From Streptomyces tateyamensis (GTDB lineage Bacteria > Actinomycetota > Actinomycetes > Streptomycetales > Streptomycetaceae): a stretch of 64,000 nt of DNA. Below, in pieces: positions 40,789 through 48,737 of this stretch; position 1 is the stretch's first letter, and each line of letters begins with the position of its first letter. The notes under the pieces are model-generated. The model worked only from the letters and a program-made list of their open reading frames with translations. It had not been told where the DNA came from and made no database searches. The position numbers were made by a program, and so were the translations under genes. Location: contig NZ_PYBW01000022.1 of the NCBI RefSeq assembly GCF_003205575.1, positions 62,001 to 126,000 of the forward strand, in the 5' to 3' direction.

Positions 40789-41673
40789 ATGCCACTGGCC
40801 ACCACCGCCGAACTGCTCGCCCGGGCCGCCGCCGACCGCCGGGGCCTGCCCGCCTTCAACGTGATCACCCTGGAGCACGCCGAGGCGGTCGCCGCCGGAG
40901 CCGAGGTCGCCGGCACCCCGGTGGTGCTGCAGATCAGCCAGAACGCGGTCGCCTACCACGGCGGCCGGCTGCTGCCGCTGGCCCGGGCCTGCGCCGAGAT
41001 CGCCGTGGCCTGCGCGGTGCCCGCGGCCCTGCACCTGGACCACGTGGAGGACTTCGAGCTGCTGCGGGCCGCGCCCGCGGCCGGCTTCTCCTCCGCGATG
41101 TTCGACGCCTCCGCGCTGCCGCACGCCGAGAACGTCAAGGCCACCGCCGAGGCGGCGGCCTTCGCGCACCGGCACGGCCTGCACCTGGAGGCCGAGCTGG
41201 GCCGGGTCGGCGGCAAGGACGGCGAGCCCCCGCTGCCCGCGCACGCCCCCGGCGCCCGCACCGATCCCGCCGAGGCGGCCGACTACGTGGCCGCCACCGG
41301 GGTGGACGCGCTGGCCGTGGCGGTCGGCAGCTCGCACGCGATGACCAGCCGCACCGCCGCCCTGGACCTGGAGCTGGTCGCCCGGCTGACCGCCGCGGTC
41401 CCGGTGCCGCTGGTGCTGCACGGCAGCTCCGGGGTGCCGGACGGGCAGCTGCGGGCGGCGGTGGCGGCCGGCCTGGTCAAGATCAACATAGGCACGGCCC
41501 TGAACACCGCCTTCACCCCCGCGCTGCGGACCGCGCTGGCCGAGCTCCCGGAGGCGGTCGACCCGCGCAAGGTGCTGGCCCCGGCGCGCGCCGCGATGGC
41601 GGCCACCGTCGCACAACTGGCCGCGGTGGTGGCGCTGACGGAGGGTCAGCCGGCGGCTGCGGGGCTCGGGTAG
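40789..41673 (+). CDS. Class II aldolase (tagatose/fructose-1,6-bisphosphate type)
   Basis: 294 residues, zinc-dependent TIM barrel: LPAFNVITLEHAEA near residue 15, zinc-ligand region ALHLDHVEDFELL near 80, EAELGRVGGKDGE near 132, DALAVAVGSSHAM near 171, LVLHGSSGVPDGQL near 204 and VKINIGTALNTAF near 229. In this context (DeoR/AgaR regulator, AgaS-like SIS protein, nagK, nagA) it probably cleaves tagatose-1,6-bisphosphate or a related product, as KbaY/GatY do in amino-sugar catabolism. Its end overlaps the convergent carbohydrate-binding-like gene by 28 bp. Confidence 0.88.
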   Translation: MPLATTAELLARAAADRRGLPAFNVITLEHAEAVAAGAEVAGTPVVLQISQNAVAYHGGRLLPLARACAEIAVACAVPAALHLDHVEDFELLRAAPAAGFSSAMFDASALPHAENVKATAEAAAFAHRHGLHLEAELGRVGGKDGEPPLPAHAPGARTDPAEAADYVAATGVDALAVAVGSSHAMTSRTAALDLELVARLTAAVPVPLVLHGSSGVPDGQLRAAVAAGLVKINIGTALNTAFTPALRTALAELPEAVDPRKVLAPARAAMAATVAQLAAVVALTEGQPAAAGLG

Positions 41674-42584
41674 TCGCCGTTGGCGTCCATCCCGGTGACG
41701 GCGACCTGGTCCACCAGGACCGGGCCGCCGGCCGGGGAGACGGTGATCGCGTTGGTGCCGGCCTGCAGCTGCGGCCATATGTTCGTGTAGGACCAGGACT
41801 GCGACTGGTCGCCGCCCTTGCTCCAGCTCTTGAAGGTGGTGCCGCCCGGGTGGTCCTGGCCGTTGACGGTGACCGCGGTCTTCACCGCCTCGCCGTTGTT
41901 GCTGTAGTGGATCCAGAACTTGTACTGACCCGCCGTCGGCACGGTCACCGTCCAGGTGGCGGAGGTGCCCTGCTGGAGCGTCAGGTAGCTGCCGTCGGCG
42001 GAGATCGCGCCCTTCACGGTGGCGGCCAGCTGCGCGCCCTGGGCCTGGGCCTTGCTGGCGTCCAGGAAGCCGTTGCCCGGGGCACCGGTGCTGCTCGGGG
42101 CGGAGGCGGCCGGCGAGGGCGAGCTCGGCGCGCTCGACGAGGCGTGGCCCGCGCTGGGGGCCGGCCCGGGGCCGGCCTCGTTCTTGGCCTTGCCGTCGTT
42201 GCCGGACAGCGCGATGCCGGAGCCGATGGCGATGGCCGCGACCACCGCCACCACGCCGAACACCGGGGCCTTGCCGCGCCCGCGGGGCTCCACCTCGCCC
42301 GGCTGCGGGCGGGAGCGCTCGGCGTAGCGGGGCTGCTGGTGCGGCAGCTCGGTGGTGGCCTCGGCGCCCGGGCGGGGCGGGTGGGCGGCCTGGGGACGCG
42401 GCGGCTGCAGGCCGTAGGCCTGCTGCCCGTACTGGGCGCGGCCCACCTCCATCGGGCGGTAGGCGGTGCGCGGCTGGACTGCCGGGTCCTCGCCCTCGGC
42501 CGGGCGGTAGAGGTAGCCGAACGGGTCCTCTTCCTGCGGGGTGCGGCCCTTGGCCTCCTCGGGCTCCTGGCTGCTGGCCGTCAT
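41646..42584 (-). CDS. Membrane-anchored protein with CBM-like extracellular domain
   Basis: About 312 residues. The first about 105 residues are cytoplasmic, Pro/Gln-rich and disordered. One TM helix (APVFGVVAVVAAIAIGSGIAL) lies near residue 108. A Ser/Pro/Ala linker follows, then a beta-rich domain of about 130 residues (GTSATWTVTVPTAGQYKFWIHYSNNGEAVKT, VNGQDHPGGTTF, GTNAITVSPAGGPVLVDQVAV) of the CBM6/CBM35 type. It would bind a wall or environmental polysaccharide. The ATG at 42584 is chosen because GGGGAG lies about 10 nt upstream; a GTG at 42596 would abut it. It lies next to the amino-sugar genes but on the opposite strand. Confidence 0.78.
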   Translation of the reverse strand: MTASSQEPEEAKGRTPQEEDPFGYLYRPAEGEDPAVQPRTAYRPMEVGRAQYGQQAYGLQPPRPQAAHPPRPGAEATTELPHQQPRYAERSRPQPGEVEPRGRGKAPVFGVVAVVAAIAIGSGIALSGNDGKAKNEAGPGPAPSAGHASSSAPSSPSPAASAPSSTGAPGNGFLDASKAQAQGAQLAATVKGAISADGSYLTLQQGTSATWTVTVPTAGQYKFWIHYSNNGEAVKTAVTVNGQDHPGGTTFKSWSKGGDQSQSWSYTNIWPQLQAGTNAITVSPAGGPVLVDQVAVTGMDANGDYPSPAAAG

Positions 42585-42659
42585 CGCGCTGGTCACTCCC
42601 CACTGCCGGGCTTGGTCGCCGGGCCTGGCGACCCGCCGTCCACGGCACCCTACAGGGGT

Positions 42660-44528
42660 TCAGACCGCCCGCCGGTGCGAGCGTTCGCCGCGGGCGCCGC
42701 GCACCGCGCCGCCCCGGGCCCGCTTCTCGTCGTACATCCGCTTGTCGGCCTGGTGCAGCACCTCGTCGATGCTCATCCCGCAGCCGGCCCAGCCGATCCC
42801 CAGGCTCACCCCGACCCGCATCACCCGGCCGGCTATCCGCATCGGCGGCACGATCGCGGTGCGCAGCCGCACCGCCAGGTCGGCCGCCTCGCCCGGGTTG
42901 ATCCCGTCGGCCAGCACCACGAACTCGTCGCCGCCGAGCCGGGCCACCGTGTCGCCCTCGCGGACCGCCGCCTGCAGCCGCCGGGCCACCTCCACCAGCA
43001 CCGCGTCGCCGGCGTTGTGGCCGAACCGGTCGTTGACCGACTTGAAGCCGTCCAGGTCGCAGAAGAGCACCGCGAGCCCCTTCTGCGAGCCGCTGCGGGG
43101 GGCGGGCGGACCGGGCCAGGCCTGCTGCGGCGGCTCCTCGCCCTCGGGGGGCACCACCGCGTGCACGTGCTGCTCGCCGGGCGGACCGACCGCGGCGTGC
43201 GGCTGCCCGGGCACCTGGGCGCCGCGCTCGGCGTAGCCGTGCACCAGGGTGGAGCGGTGGCCGGCCCCCGGATCGCCGTAACCGCCCTCCTGCGGCCCGC
43301 CGACCCAGGACGGGAGGTCGGACCCCGCCCGCTGCCCGTGCGGCCCGTAGAAGCCCGCCGAGGCGTGCGCCGGGGCGGCGCCCTCCAGCGCGCAGCCGGC
43401 TGGTCCGGCCGCCCCGTGCGCCGCCGCGCCGCCCGGGCCCTGCGGCAGCGCGCACAGCCGCCGGCCCAGCCGGGCCCGCAGCTCGGCGCCGTTGGGCAGG
43501 CCGGTGAGCGCGTCGTGGCTGGCCCGGTGGGCCAGCTGCTGCTCGTGCCGCTTGCGCTCCTCGATGTCCTCGACGTGGGTGAGCAGGAAGCTGGGGCCCT
43601 CGGCCGCGTCCGCCACGATCGAGTTGCGCAGGCAGACCCACTGGTAGCCGCCGTCGCGCCGGGCCAGCCGCAGCTCGGCCCGGCCGCTCTCGGCGCTGGT
43701 GCGCTCCAGCAGGCCGCGGTCCTCCGGGTGGACCAGGTCCAGGAAGCTCTGGTGGCGCAGGCTGGCCCTGGGGCGGCCGAGCAGCCGGCACAGCGCGTCG
43801 TTGACCCGGGTCAGCTGGCCGCGGGCGGAGCCGTGCAGCTCGGTGATCGCCATCCCGCTGGGGGCGTACTCGAAGGCCTGCCGGAAGCTCTCCTCGCTGG
43901 CCCGCAGCGCCTGCTGCTCCTTCTCCAGCCGGGCCAGCGCGCGCTGCATCTCCGCCCGCAGCCGGGCGTTGCCTATCGCGATCGAGGCCTGCAGCGAGAA
44001 CATCTCCAGCGCCTCGCGGGTCCAGGCGCCCGGGCGCTTGCCGCTGCGCGGGCGGTCCACGCTGAGCACCCCGAGCAGGTCGCCGCCGGCGCTGTACATC
44101 GGGGCCAGCAGGCCGTCCTCCGGGTGCCAGTCGTTGGCGTAGACCGGCAGCGGGCCGTCCCCGGTCCAGCGCGGGATGTCCGTGCCGACCGCCCAGCCGC
44201 GGTCGTGCGGCAGGAAGCGCAGGGTGCCCCAGTGATCGGCCACCGCGAGCAGCCGGTCCCAGGACTCCCGGGTGCCGATCTGGCCCAGCAGCACCGAGGG
44301 GCCGCCGTACTCGCGCTCCTCGTACTCCCACACGGCCGCCACCACCAGGTCGCCGTCGGGGCGCACCAGGCTCACCGCGGCGGCGTCGAAGCCGAGCCCG
44401 TGCACCGAGCCCTCGACCACCGCCTGCAGGGTGCCCGCCAGGCTGCGGGCAGCATTGAGGTCCGCCACGACCCGGTGCAAGGTGCGGAGGGTCGCCAGGC
44501 GGACGTAGGGCTCCGACTCGGCTTCCAT
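42660..44528 (-). CDS. cdgB: GAF-PAS-GGDEF diguanylate cyclase (CdgB-like)
   Basis: 622 residues. A GAF domain (about 15-195, with MYSAGGDLLGVLSVDRP) is followed by a short coiled coil, then a PAS domain (about 208-330, ending THVEDIEERKRHEQQL) and a GGDEF domain. The active loop RLGGDEFVVLADG is intact, so it should make c-di-GMP. The GGDEF domain is interrupted between DALTGLPNGAELRARLGRRL and LAVLFCDLDGFKSVNDRFGHNAGD by about 130 residues of Gly/Pro/Ala/His-rich low-complexity sequence. It resembles CdgB of S. coelicolor. c-di-GMP controls development through BldD and RsiG in streptomycetes; an RsiG gene is at 63296. Confidence 0.88.
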   Translation of the reverse strand: MEAESEPYVRLATLRTLHRVVADLNAARSLAGTLQAVVEGSVHGLGFDAAAVSLVRPDGDLVVAAVWEYEEREYGGPSVLLGQIGTRESWDRLLAVADHWGTLRFLPHDRGWAVGTDIPRWTGDGPLPVYANDWHPEDGLLAPMYSAGGDLLGVLSVDRPRSGKRPGAWTREALEMFSLQASIAIGNARLRAEMQRALARLEKEQQALRASEESFRQAFEYAPSGMAITELHGSARGQLTRVNDALCRLLGRPRASLRHQSFLDLVHPEDRGLLERTSAESGRAELRLARRDGGYQWVCLRNSIVADAAEGPSFLLTHVEDIEERKRHEQQLAHRASHDALTGLPNGAELRARLGRRLCALPQGPGGAAAHGAAGPAGCALEGAAPAHASAGFYGPHGQRAGSDLPSWVGGPQEGGYGDPGAGHRSTLVHGYAERGAQVPGQPHAAVGPPGEQHVHAVVPPEGEEPPQQAWPGPPAPRSGSQKGLAVLFCDLDGFKSVNDRFGHNAGDAVLVEVARRLQAAVREGDTVARLGGDEFVVLADGINPGEAADLAVRLRTAIVPPMRIAGRVMRVGVSLGIGWAGCGMSIDEVLHQADKRMYDEKRARGGAVRGARGERSHRRAV

Positions 44529-44853
44529 GCGGGGACTCCCCGGCTTCTTCGGATAGGTCTTGATGGTTATCGTCCGATTGCCAGAAGAACTGAATCACAG
44601 CGAGCACAGCGATCGGCACGCTCGGTCAGCAATAGGTCGTCACTTGTGACTCAAATCACAGGACGTATAGACGGGCAAACCCGGTTCATCTCGGTCATGC
44701 CCGGACACTATTCGGCGATGGCCCCCTTGCCGGCCGGTCCTGGGCGCCCCCGTCCGGGCCGCGGACCAGGACCCGGGCCGACCCGGCCCCGCCACAGGGC
44801 CTAGGACCACCGCCGGATGCCGCGGCCCTGGTCGGCGGGCTACCGTGCGGTAC
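44529..44853. other. Divergent regulatory region between cdgB and the flavin reductase
   Basis: 325 bases without a gene. It contains the TGTGA/TCACA palindrome described separately, an AT-richer stretch at 44550-44720 where the cdgB promoter should lie, and TACCGT (44841-44846) 7 nt before the flavin reductase GTG. Confidence 0.5.
44639..44660. promoter_or_regulatory. CRP/FNR-type palindrome upstream of cdgB
   Basis: TGTGA-N6-TCACA (44645-44660) is an exact match to the classical CRP half-sites. It overlaps a second palindrome GTCAC-TT-GTGAC (44639-44650). It lies 117 nt upstream of the cdgB start. Streptomyces Crp recognises GTG-N6-CAC-like sites, and BldD boxes also contain TCAC half-sites, so the regulator is not settled. 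Confidence 0.55.
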
Positions 44854-45387
44854 GTGTCCATGACGTCGCAGACCTCGCCGCAACCCGCCAGCAGCCCGCT
44901 CGCCACCCCGGACGAGTTCCGGGCCGCCCTGTCCCAGCTGGCCGCCGGGGTGGCACTGGTGACCGTCGACGACGAGGGGGAGCCGGCCGGGATGACCGCG
45001 ACCTCGTTCCTGTCGGTCTCGCTGGAGCCGCCGCTGGTGCTGGTCTCGGTGCGCGAGGACTCGCGGATGGACGAGCTGCTCTCCCGGGTGGACCGCTGGG
45101 CGGTCTCGCTGCTGGGCGAGGAGCACCGGGCGCTGGCCGGGCGGTTCGCCATGAAGGGGCGGCTGAGCGACCGGCTGCTGTTCGCCGACACCCCGCACAC
45201 CACGGGCGGGCTGAGCGGGGCGCCGCTGGTGACCGGGGCGCTGGCCACCGTGGAGTGCCGCACCGAGCAGCGGATACCCGCGGGCGACCACACCCTGGTG
45301 CTCGGCCGGGTGCTGCAGGCCCTGGTCCCCGACCCCGGCGGGCGCCCGCTGCTCTACTTCCGCGGCGACTACCGCCGGATCGGCTGA
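44854..45387 (+). CDS. Flavin reductase family (FMN-binding split-barrel) protein
   Basis: About 177 residues: FRAALSQLAAGVALVTVDDEGEPAGMTATSFLSVSLEPPLVLVSV, then RWAVSLLGEEHRALAGRFAMKGR and a C-terminal LLYFRGDYRRIG. This is the split beta-barrel of flavin reductases that supply reduced FMN to monooxygenases or act as flavin:NAD(P)H oxidoreductases. TACCGT 7 nt before the GTG at 44854 suggests a leaderless transcript; an ATG at 44860 is also possible. No partner monooxygenase is adjacent. Confidence 0.87.
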   Translation: MSMTSQTSPQPASSPLATPDEFRAALSQLAAGVALVTVDDEGEPAGMTATSFLSVSLEPPLVLVSVREDSRMDELLSRVDRWAVSLLGEEHRALAGRFAMKGRLSDRLLFADTPHTTGGLSGAPLVTGALATVECRTEQRIPAGDHTLVLGRVLQALVPDPGGRPLLYFRGDYRRIG

Positions 45388-45409
45388 CCGCACCGCGCCG
45401 GGCGCCCGG

Positions 45410-45847
45410 TCACTCCCCGCCGCGCGGCGGGGCCGAGCGCGAGCGCTTGAGGTCGGAGCGGCGCTTCTTGTCGGACAGCCGGCGCTCCACCAGACCGCGG
45501 CTGGGCTTGGTGGGCCGGCGGGTCTTGGGCGGCGGCGCCGTCGCCTCGCCGAGCAGCGAGGCCAGCCGGGCGGCGGCCACCTCGCGGTTGCGCCACTGCG
45601 AGCGGTGCTCGCTGGCCCGCACCACCAGCACCCGCCCGTCCACCAGGCGCCCGGCCAGCCGCTCCAGGGCGCGCTGCTTCCACACCTCGGGCAGCGCGGC
45701 GGAGGCGGCCAGGTCGTAGCGCAGCTCGACCTGGGTGTCGGAGGTGTTGACGTGCTGGCCACCGGGGCCGCTGGACCGGGAGAAGCGCCAGACGAGCTCG
45801 GCGTCGGGAACGACCACCGAGCCCCGCACGCGGATGGGCTCGGGCAT
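45410..45847 (-). CDS. arfB: Alternative ribosome-rescue factor ArfB (peptidyl-tRNA hydrolase)
   Basis: 145 residues. The catalytic GGQ motif is in RFSRSSGPGGQHVNTSDTQVELR near residue 25, and the C-terminal tail is highly basic (PTKPSRGLVERRLSDKKRRSDLKRSRS), as needed to enter the empty mRNA channel. ArfB/YaeJ releases peptides from ribosomes stalled on non-stop mRNA. The ATG at 45847 is chosen because the conserved IRVRGSVVVPDAEL follows directly. It is convergent with the flavin reductase gene. Confidence 0.93.
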   Translation of the reverse strand: MPEPIRVRGSVVVPDAELVWRFSRSSGPGGQHVNTSDTQVELRYDLAASAALPEVWKQRALERLAGRLVDGRVLVVRASEHRSQWRNREVAAARLASLLGEATAPPPKTRRPTKPSRGLVERRLSDKKRRSDLKRSRSAPPRGGE

Positions 45848-45899
45848 GCGCCCATCATCCCCGGGCGGGGCCGCCGGCGTCACGCGGTTAAATGAGCCC

Positions 45900-46385
45900 G
45901 TGATCGAGCTCGGCTACTCCCTCTCCCTGCGGATCCCCGACCCCCCGCAGACCGACTACCGCACGGCCTCGGTGCAGGCGCTGCGGCACGACCTGTTCTG
46001 CGGCGACGTGTACCTGGCCCAGGACGAGCTGGAGCTGTCCACCGCCTGGGGCTGGGTGCCGGTGCTGGACTTCGCCTGGGCCCTGTGCGACGTGGTCGAG
46101 CAGCTGGACGAGGACCCGCGCGGCAGCCGGGCCGCCGCGCTGCGCACGGTCGACCTGGACTTCACCCAGAACACCGAGCTGCTGCGGTTCGCCCGCCGGT
46201 TCGGCCACGTGGAGGTCATCGCGACCTGGGTGGACGAGGAGCCGCTGGTGGTCCGCCACCAGGAGCTGCGCAGGGAGGCCCGGGACTTCCTGCAGGACGT
46301 GCTGGCCGACCTGGTCGACCTGCACCCCGAGCTGGGCGACAACCCGCAGATCTGGACCGTGCAGGCCCGCTACCCGCGGATCTGA
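45900..46385 (+). CDS. Conserved hypothetical protein
   Basis: 161 residues from a GTG at 45900; TTAAAT 6 nt upstream suggests a leaderless mRNA. Acidic and soluble, it contains LQALRHDLFCGDVYLAQDELELST-like strands early, then LDFAWALCDVVEQLDEDP and DFTQNTELLRFARRFGHVEVIATW, and ends with LHPELGDNPQIWTVQARYP. The composition suggests a compact alpha/beta fold such as immunity- or contact-type small proteins, but I recognise no family. It is divergent from arfB by 52 bp. Confidence 0.7.
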   Translation: MIELGYSLSLRIPDPPQTDYRTASVQALRHDLFCGDVYLAQDELELSTAWGWVPVLDFAWALCDVVEQLDEDPRGSRAAALRTVDLDFTQNTELLRFARRFGHVEVIATWVDEEPLVVRHQELRREARDFLQDVLADLVDLHPELGDNPQIWTVQARYPRI

Positions 46386-46392
46386 GCCTGGC

Positions 46393-47493
46393 TCAGCTCC
46401 GCCCGGACCGGCCCTGGGTGCGGCCGCTGCGCAGCTCGCCCAGGTCCAGCAGCTCGGTGTCGTCCTCCGGGGTCAGGTCGACCACCCGGGTGTCGGCCAC
46501 CTCGTCGCCCAGCACGTCGGCCAGGTCCGGCTCCACCGGCTCGGGACGCTGCTCGGCCAGCTCGCGCACCGAACCGACCGCGGGCGCCGGCGCCGCCGCC
46601 CGCATCGCCGCGGTGCGGTCGAAGAAGCTGAAGCCCGGTCCCCGCCCGTGGCCCGCCTGCGGCCGGGGCCGCTGCCGCTGCCGCTCCATCGGAGCCGGCG
46701 CCGCCGCGGCCTCACTGCCCGGCGCGGCCAGCACCGGGCGCACCGGACTCGGCGCCACCGCCGCCCGCTCGCCCTCGGCCGCCCCGCGCGCGGCCACCGG
46801 CTCCAGCCGCCCGATCCGCGACTGCGGCACGGCCGGCGCGTGCGCCTGGCGCACCTCGGGCAGCGCCGCCGGGTCCGCCGAAGCCGTGGCCGGCAGCGCC
46901 GCCGCGGCCCGCCGGGCCGCCTGACGGCGCGCCAGGTGCTCGGCCTGCGCCTGGGCCAGCTCGGCCCGCCGCTCCAGCGCGCGCAGCGCGTTGGCCGCGC
47001 GCAGGAAGGTCACCGGGGTCACCGGGTGCTTGGGACGGGCCGCCTCGATCGCCCGCTGCGCCGCCTCGGCCTCCTTGAGCGCCTGCTCGGCGGCCTGCAC
47101 CGCGCGCTCCTTGAGCAGCCGGGCGATCTCGGTCTCCGCCTTGGCCAGCCGGGACTTCTCCGCCGTCAGCCGGCGGCCCAGCCGGGCCGCCCGCTCCTCG
47201 GCCACCTCGGCCGCGTACTCGGCCTCGGCCAACTGCTCCTCGTAACGCTCCTCGTCGCGCAGCCGGCGCACCGCGGCGGTCTCGGCCGCGGCCCGGGCGG
47301 CCCGGTCGCGCTGGCGCAGCACCATGGCGGTGCCCAGCACCGCGAGCACCGCGGCCACCCCGACCGAGCGGACCACCACCTGGTCCGGACTGACCAGCAG
47401 GGCGGCGAGCGCGGCCACCGTGAGGACCGCGGCCGCGGTCGGCAGCAGGGCCCGGCTGAGGAGCGAGGAGTGACGGTGGCGTCCGCGAGACAT
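46393..47493 (-). CDS. Membrane-anchored coiled-coil protein
   Basis: 366 residues. A basic start (MSRGRHRHSSLLSRALL) is followed by two TM helices (about residues 15-35 and 41-58). A long Ala/Glu/Arg coiled coil runs over about 60-190 (RRLRDEERYEEQLAEAEYAAEVAEERAARL and ERAVQAAEQALKEAEAAQRAIEAARP). A disordered Pro/Ala-rich region and an acidic end (VVDLTPEDDTELLDLGELR) follow. Such proteins may scaffold at the membrane or pole, but no function is known. It lies at the start of the minus-strand folate block. Confidence 0.7.
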   Translation of the reverse strand: MSRGRHRHSSLLSRALLPTAAAVLTVAALAALLVSPDQVVVRSVGVAAVLAVLGTAMVLRQRDRAARAAAETAAVRRLRDEERYEEQLAEAEYAAEVAEERAARLGRRLTAEKSRLAKAETEIARLLKERAVQAAEQALKEAEAAQRAIEAARPKHPVTPVTFLRAANALRALERRAELAQAQAEHLARRQAARRAAAALPATASADPAALPEVRQAHAPAVPQSRIGRLEPVAARGAAEGERAAVAPSPVRPVLAAPGSEAAAAPAPMERQRQRPRPQAGHGRGPGFSFFDRTAAMRAAAPAPAVGSVRELAEQRPEPVEPDLADVLGDEVADTRVVDLTPEDDTELLDLGELRSGRTQGRSGRS

Positions 47494-47581
47494 GGACAGA
47501 AAACTAGCGTGCGAATAGCGCCGCTGTCAGCCCGGGGTGACCCGTACCGCTACCGCCCAGCTCAACGCGCCTGACGCCCGG

Positions 47582-48073
47582 TCAGCGGGCCGAGGACGCC
47601 GTGCCCTTCCCGGAGGAGCCGCCGTCCTCCGGCAGCTTGCAGACGTGCTGCAGCCACAGCGCCGCGGCCACCACGGCGGCAGCCGCCAGCACGGCCAGCC
47701 CGGCGGTGATCACGGCCGTGCGGTGCGCGTCGAAGTCCGGCAGCGTCGCCAGCTCGATGCCCAGCCCCGCGTACACCCCGGCCACCACGGCCGACACCAG
47801 CGCACTGGCCTGGCCCAGCACCACCGCACGGGCCGCCATCAGCGGATCCACCCGCTTGGCGCCCGGCGCCCGGTCCCGGATCGCCTTCAACCGGGACCGC
47901 AGCGAGACCGCCGCGGCCAACAGCACCACCGCCACCACCGCCAGCACCACCGGAGCCGCCGCCGGGACTCCCGGCAGCGTGTCCAGCGAGTTCCACAGCT
48001 TGGCGCCGGCCCAGGCCAGCGCCGTGACGACCACGAAGATGCCCAGCAGCAGACGCACTCGCAGCGGCTTCAC
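47582..48073 (-). CDS. DUF3180 family membrane protein
   Basis: 163 residues from a GTG at 48073. Four hydrophobic helices: LLLGIFVVVTALAWAGAKL, AAAPVVLAVVAVVLLAAAVSL, AVVLGQASALVSAVVAGVYAG and AVITAGLAVLAAAAVVAAALWL, with a conserved middle motif RAPGAKRVDPLMAARAVVLGQ. DUF3180 proteins follow folK in actinobacterial folate operons, as here. Function is unknown; a transport or membrane role is possible. Confidence 0.85.
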   Translation of the reverse strand: MKPLRVRLLLGIFVVVTALAWAGAKLWNSLDTLPGVPAAAPVVLAVVAVVLLAAAVSLRSRLKAIRDRAPGAKRVDPLMAARAVVLGQASALVSAVVAGVYAGLGIELATLPDFDAHRTAVITAGLAVLAAAAVVAAALWLQHVCKLPEDGGSSGKGTASSAR

Positions 48074-48137
48074 TGGTTCGACGGTTCCCTTCTGGAGGCC
48101 GGCGGACGCCCATCGCCGCCACAGCGCCGGCTCGACC

Positions 48138-48737
48138 TTACTCCGGCAGGCGCAACTGGATGTCGGCGCGCCGGGCCACACCCTGCGCCCCCGGCCCGCC
48201 CAGCCCGGCCAGCAGCTCGGCCACCCGGCCGTGGCCAGGCAGCTCGGCCTGCGGGTCGGCGTCCTGCCACGGGGCGAGCACGAAAGCCCGCTCGTGCGCG
48301 CGCGGGTGCGGCAGCAGCAGCACCGGGTCCTCGCTCAGCACGTCCTGGTAGCTGACGATGTCCACGTCCAGGGTGCGGGCGCCCCAGCGCACCGTGCGCA
48401 CCCGGCCGAAGGCGTCCTCGACCGCGTTGGCCCGCTCCAGCAGGTCGCGCGGCGTCAGCGTGGTGCGCAGCAGCATTACCGCGTTGAAGTAGGCGGGCTG
48501 GTCCTGCGGACCGCCCACGGCGGCGGTCTCGAACACGCCGGAGACGGCCGTCACCTTCACCCCGGGGGTGTCGCCGAGCGCGTCCACCGCGCCCTGCAGG
48601 GTCTCCAGCCGGTTGCCCAGGTTGCTGCCCACGGCAAGCACCGCGGTACGCACCCGCGACAGGGTGTCGTCCACGCTGTCCACCCGGCGCTGCAGGTCGA
48701 ACGTGCTCGGGGTGGCAGTGGGGTCACTGGTGGTCAT
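48138..48737 (-). CDS. folK: 6-hydroxymethyl-7,8-dihydropterin pyrophosphokinase
   Basis: 199 residues. HPPK signatures are AVLAVGSNLGNRLETLQGAVDAL near residue 33, QPAYFNAVMLLRTTLTP near 83, RVRTVRWGARTLDVDIVSY near 113 (metal-binding DVD) and LPHPRAHERAFVLAPW near 140. It transfers pyrophosphate from ATP to the pterin in folate synthesis. A hydrophilic extension of about 30 residues precedes the core. The ATG overlaps the folB stop by ATGA, so the two are coupled. Confidence 0.95.
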   Translation of the reverse strand: MTTSDPTATPSTFDLQRRVDSVDDTLSRVRTAVLAVGSNLGNRLETLQGAVDALGDTPGVKVTAVSGVFETAAVGGPQDQPAYFNAVMLLRTTLTPRDLLERANAVEDAFGRVRTVRWGARTLDVDIVSYQDVLSEDPVLLLPHPRAHERAFVLAPWQDADPQAELPGHGRVAELLAGLGGPGAQGVARRADIQLRLPE

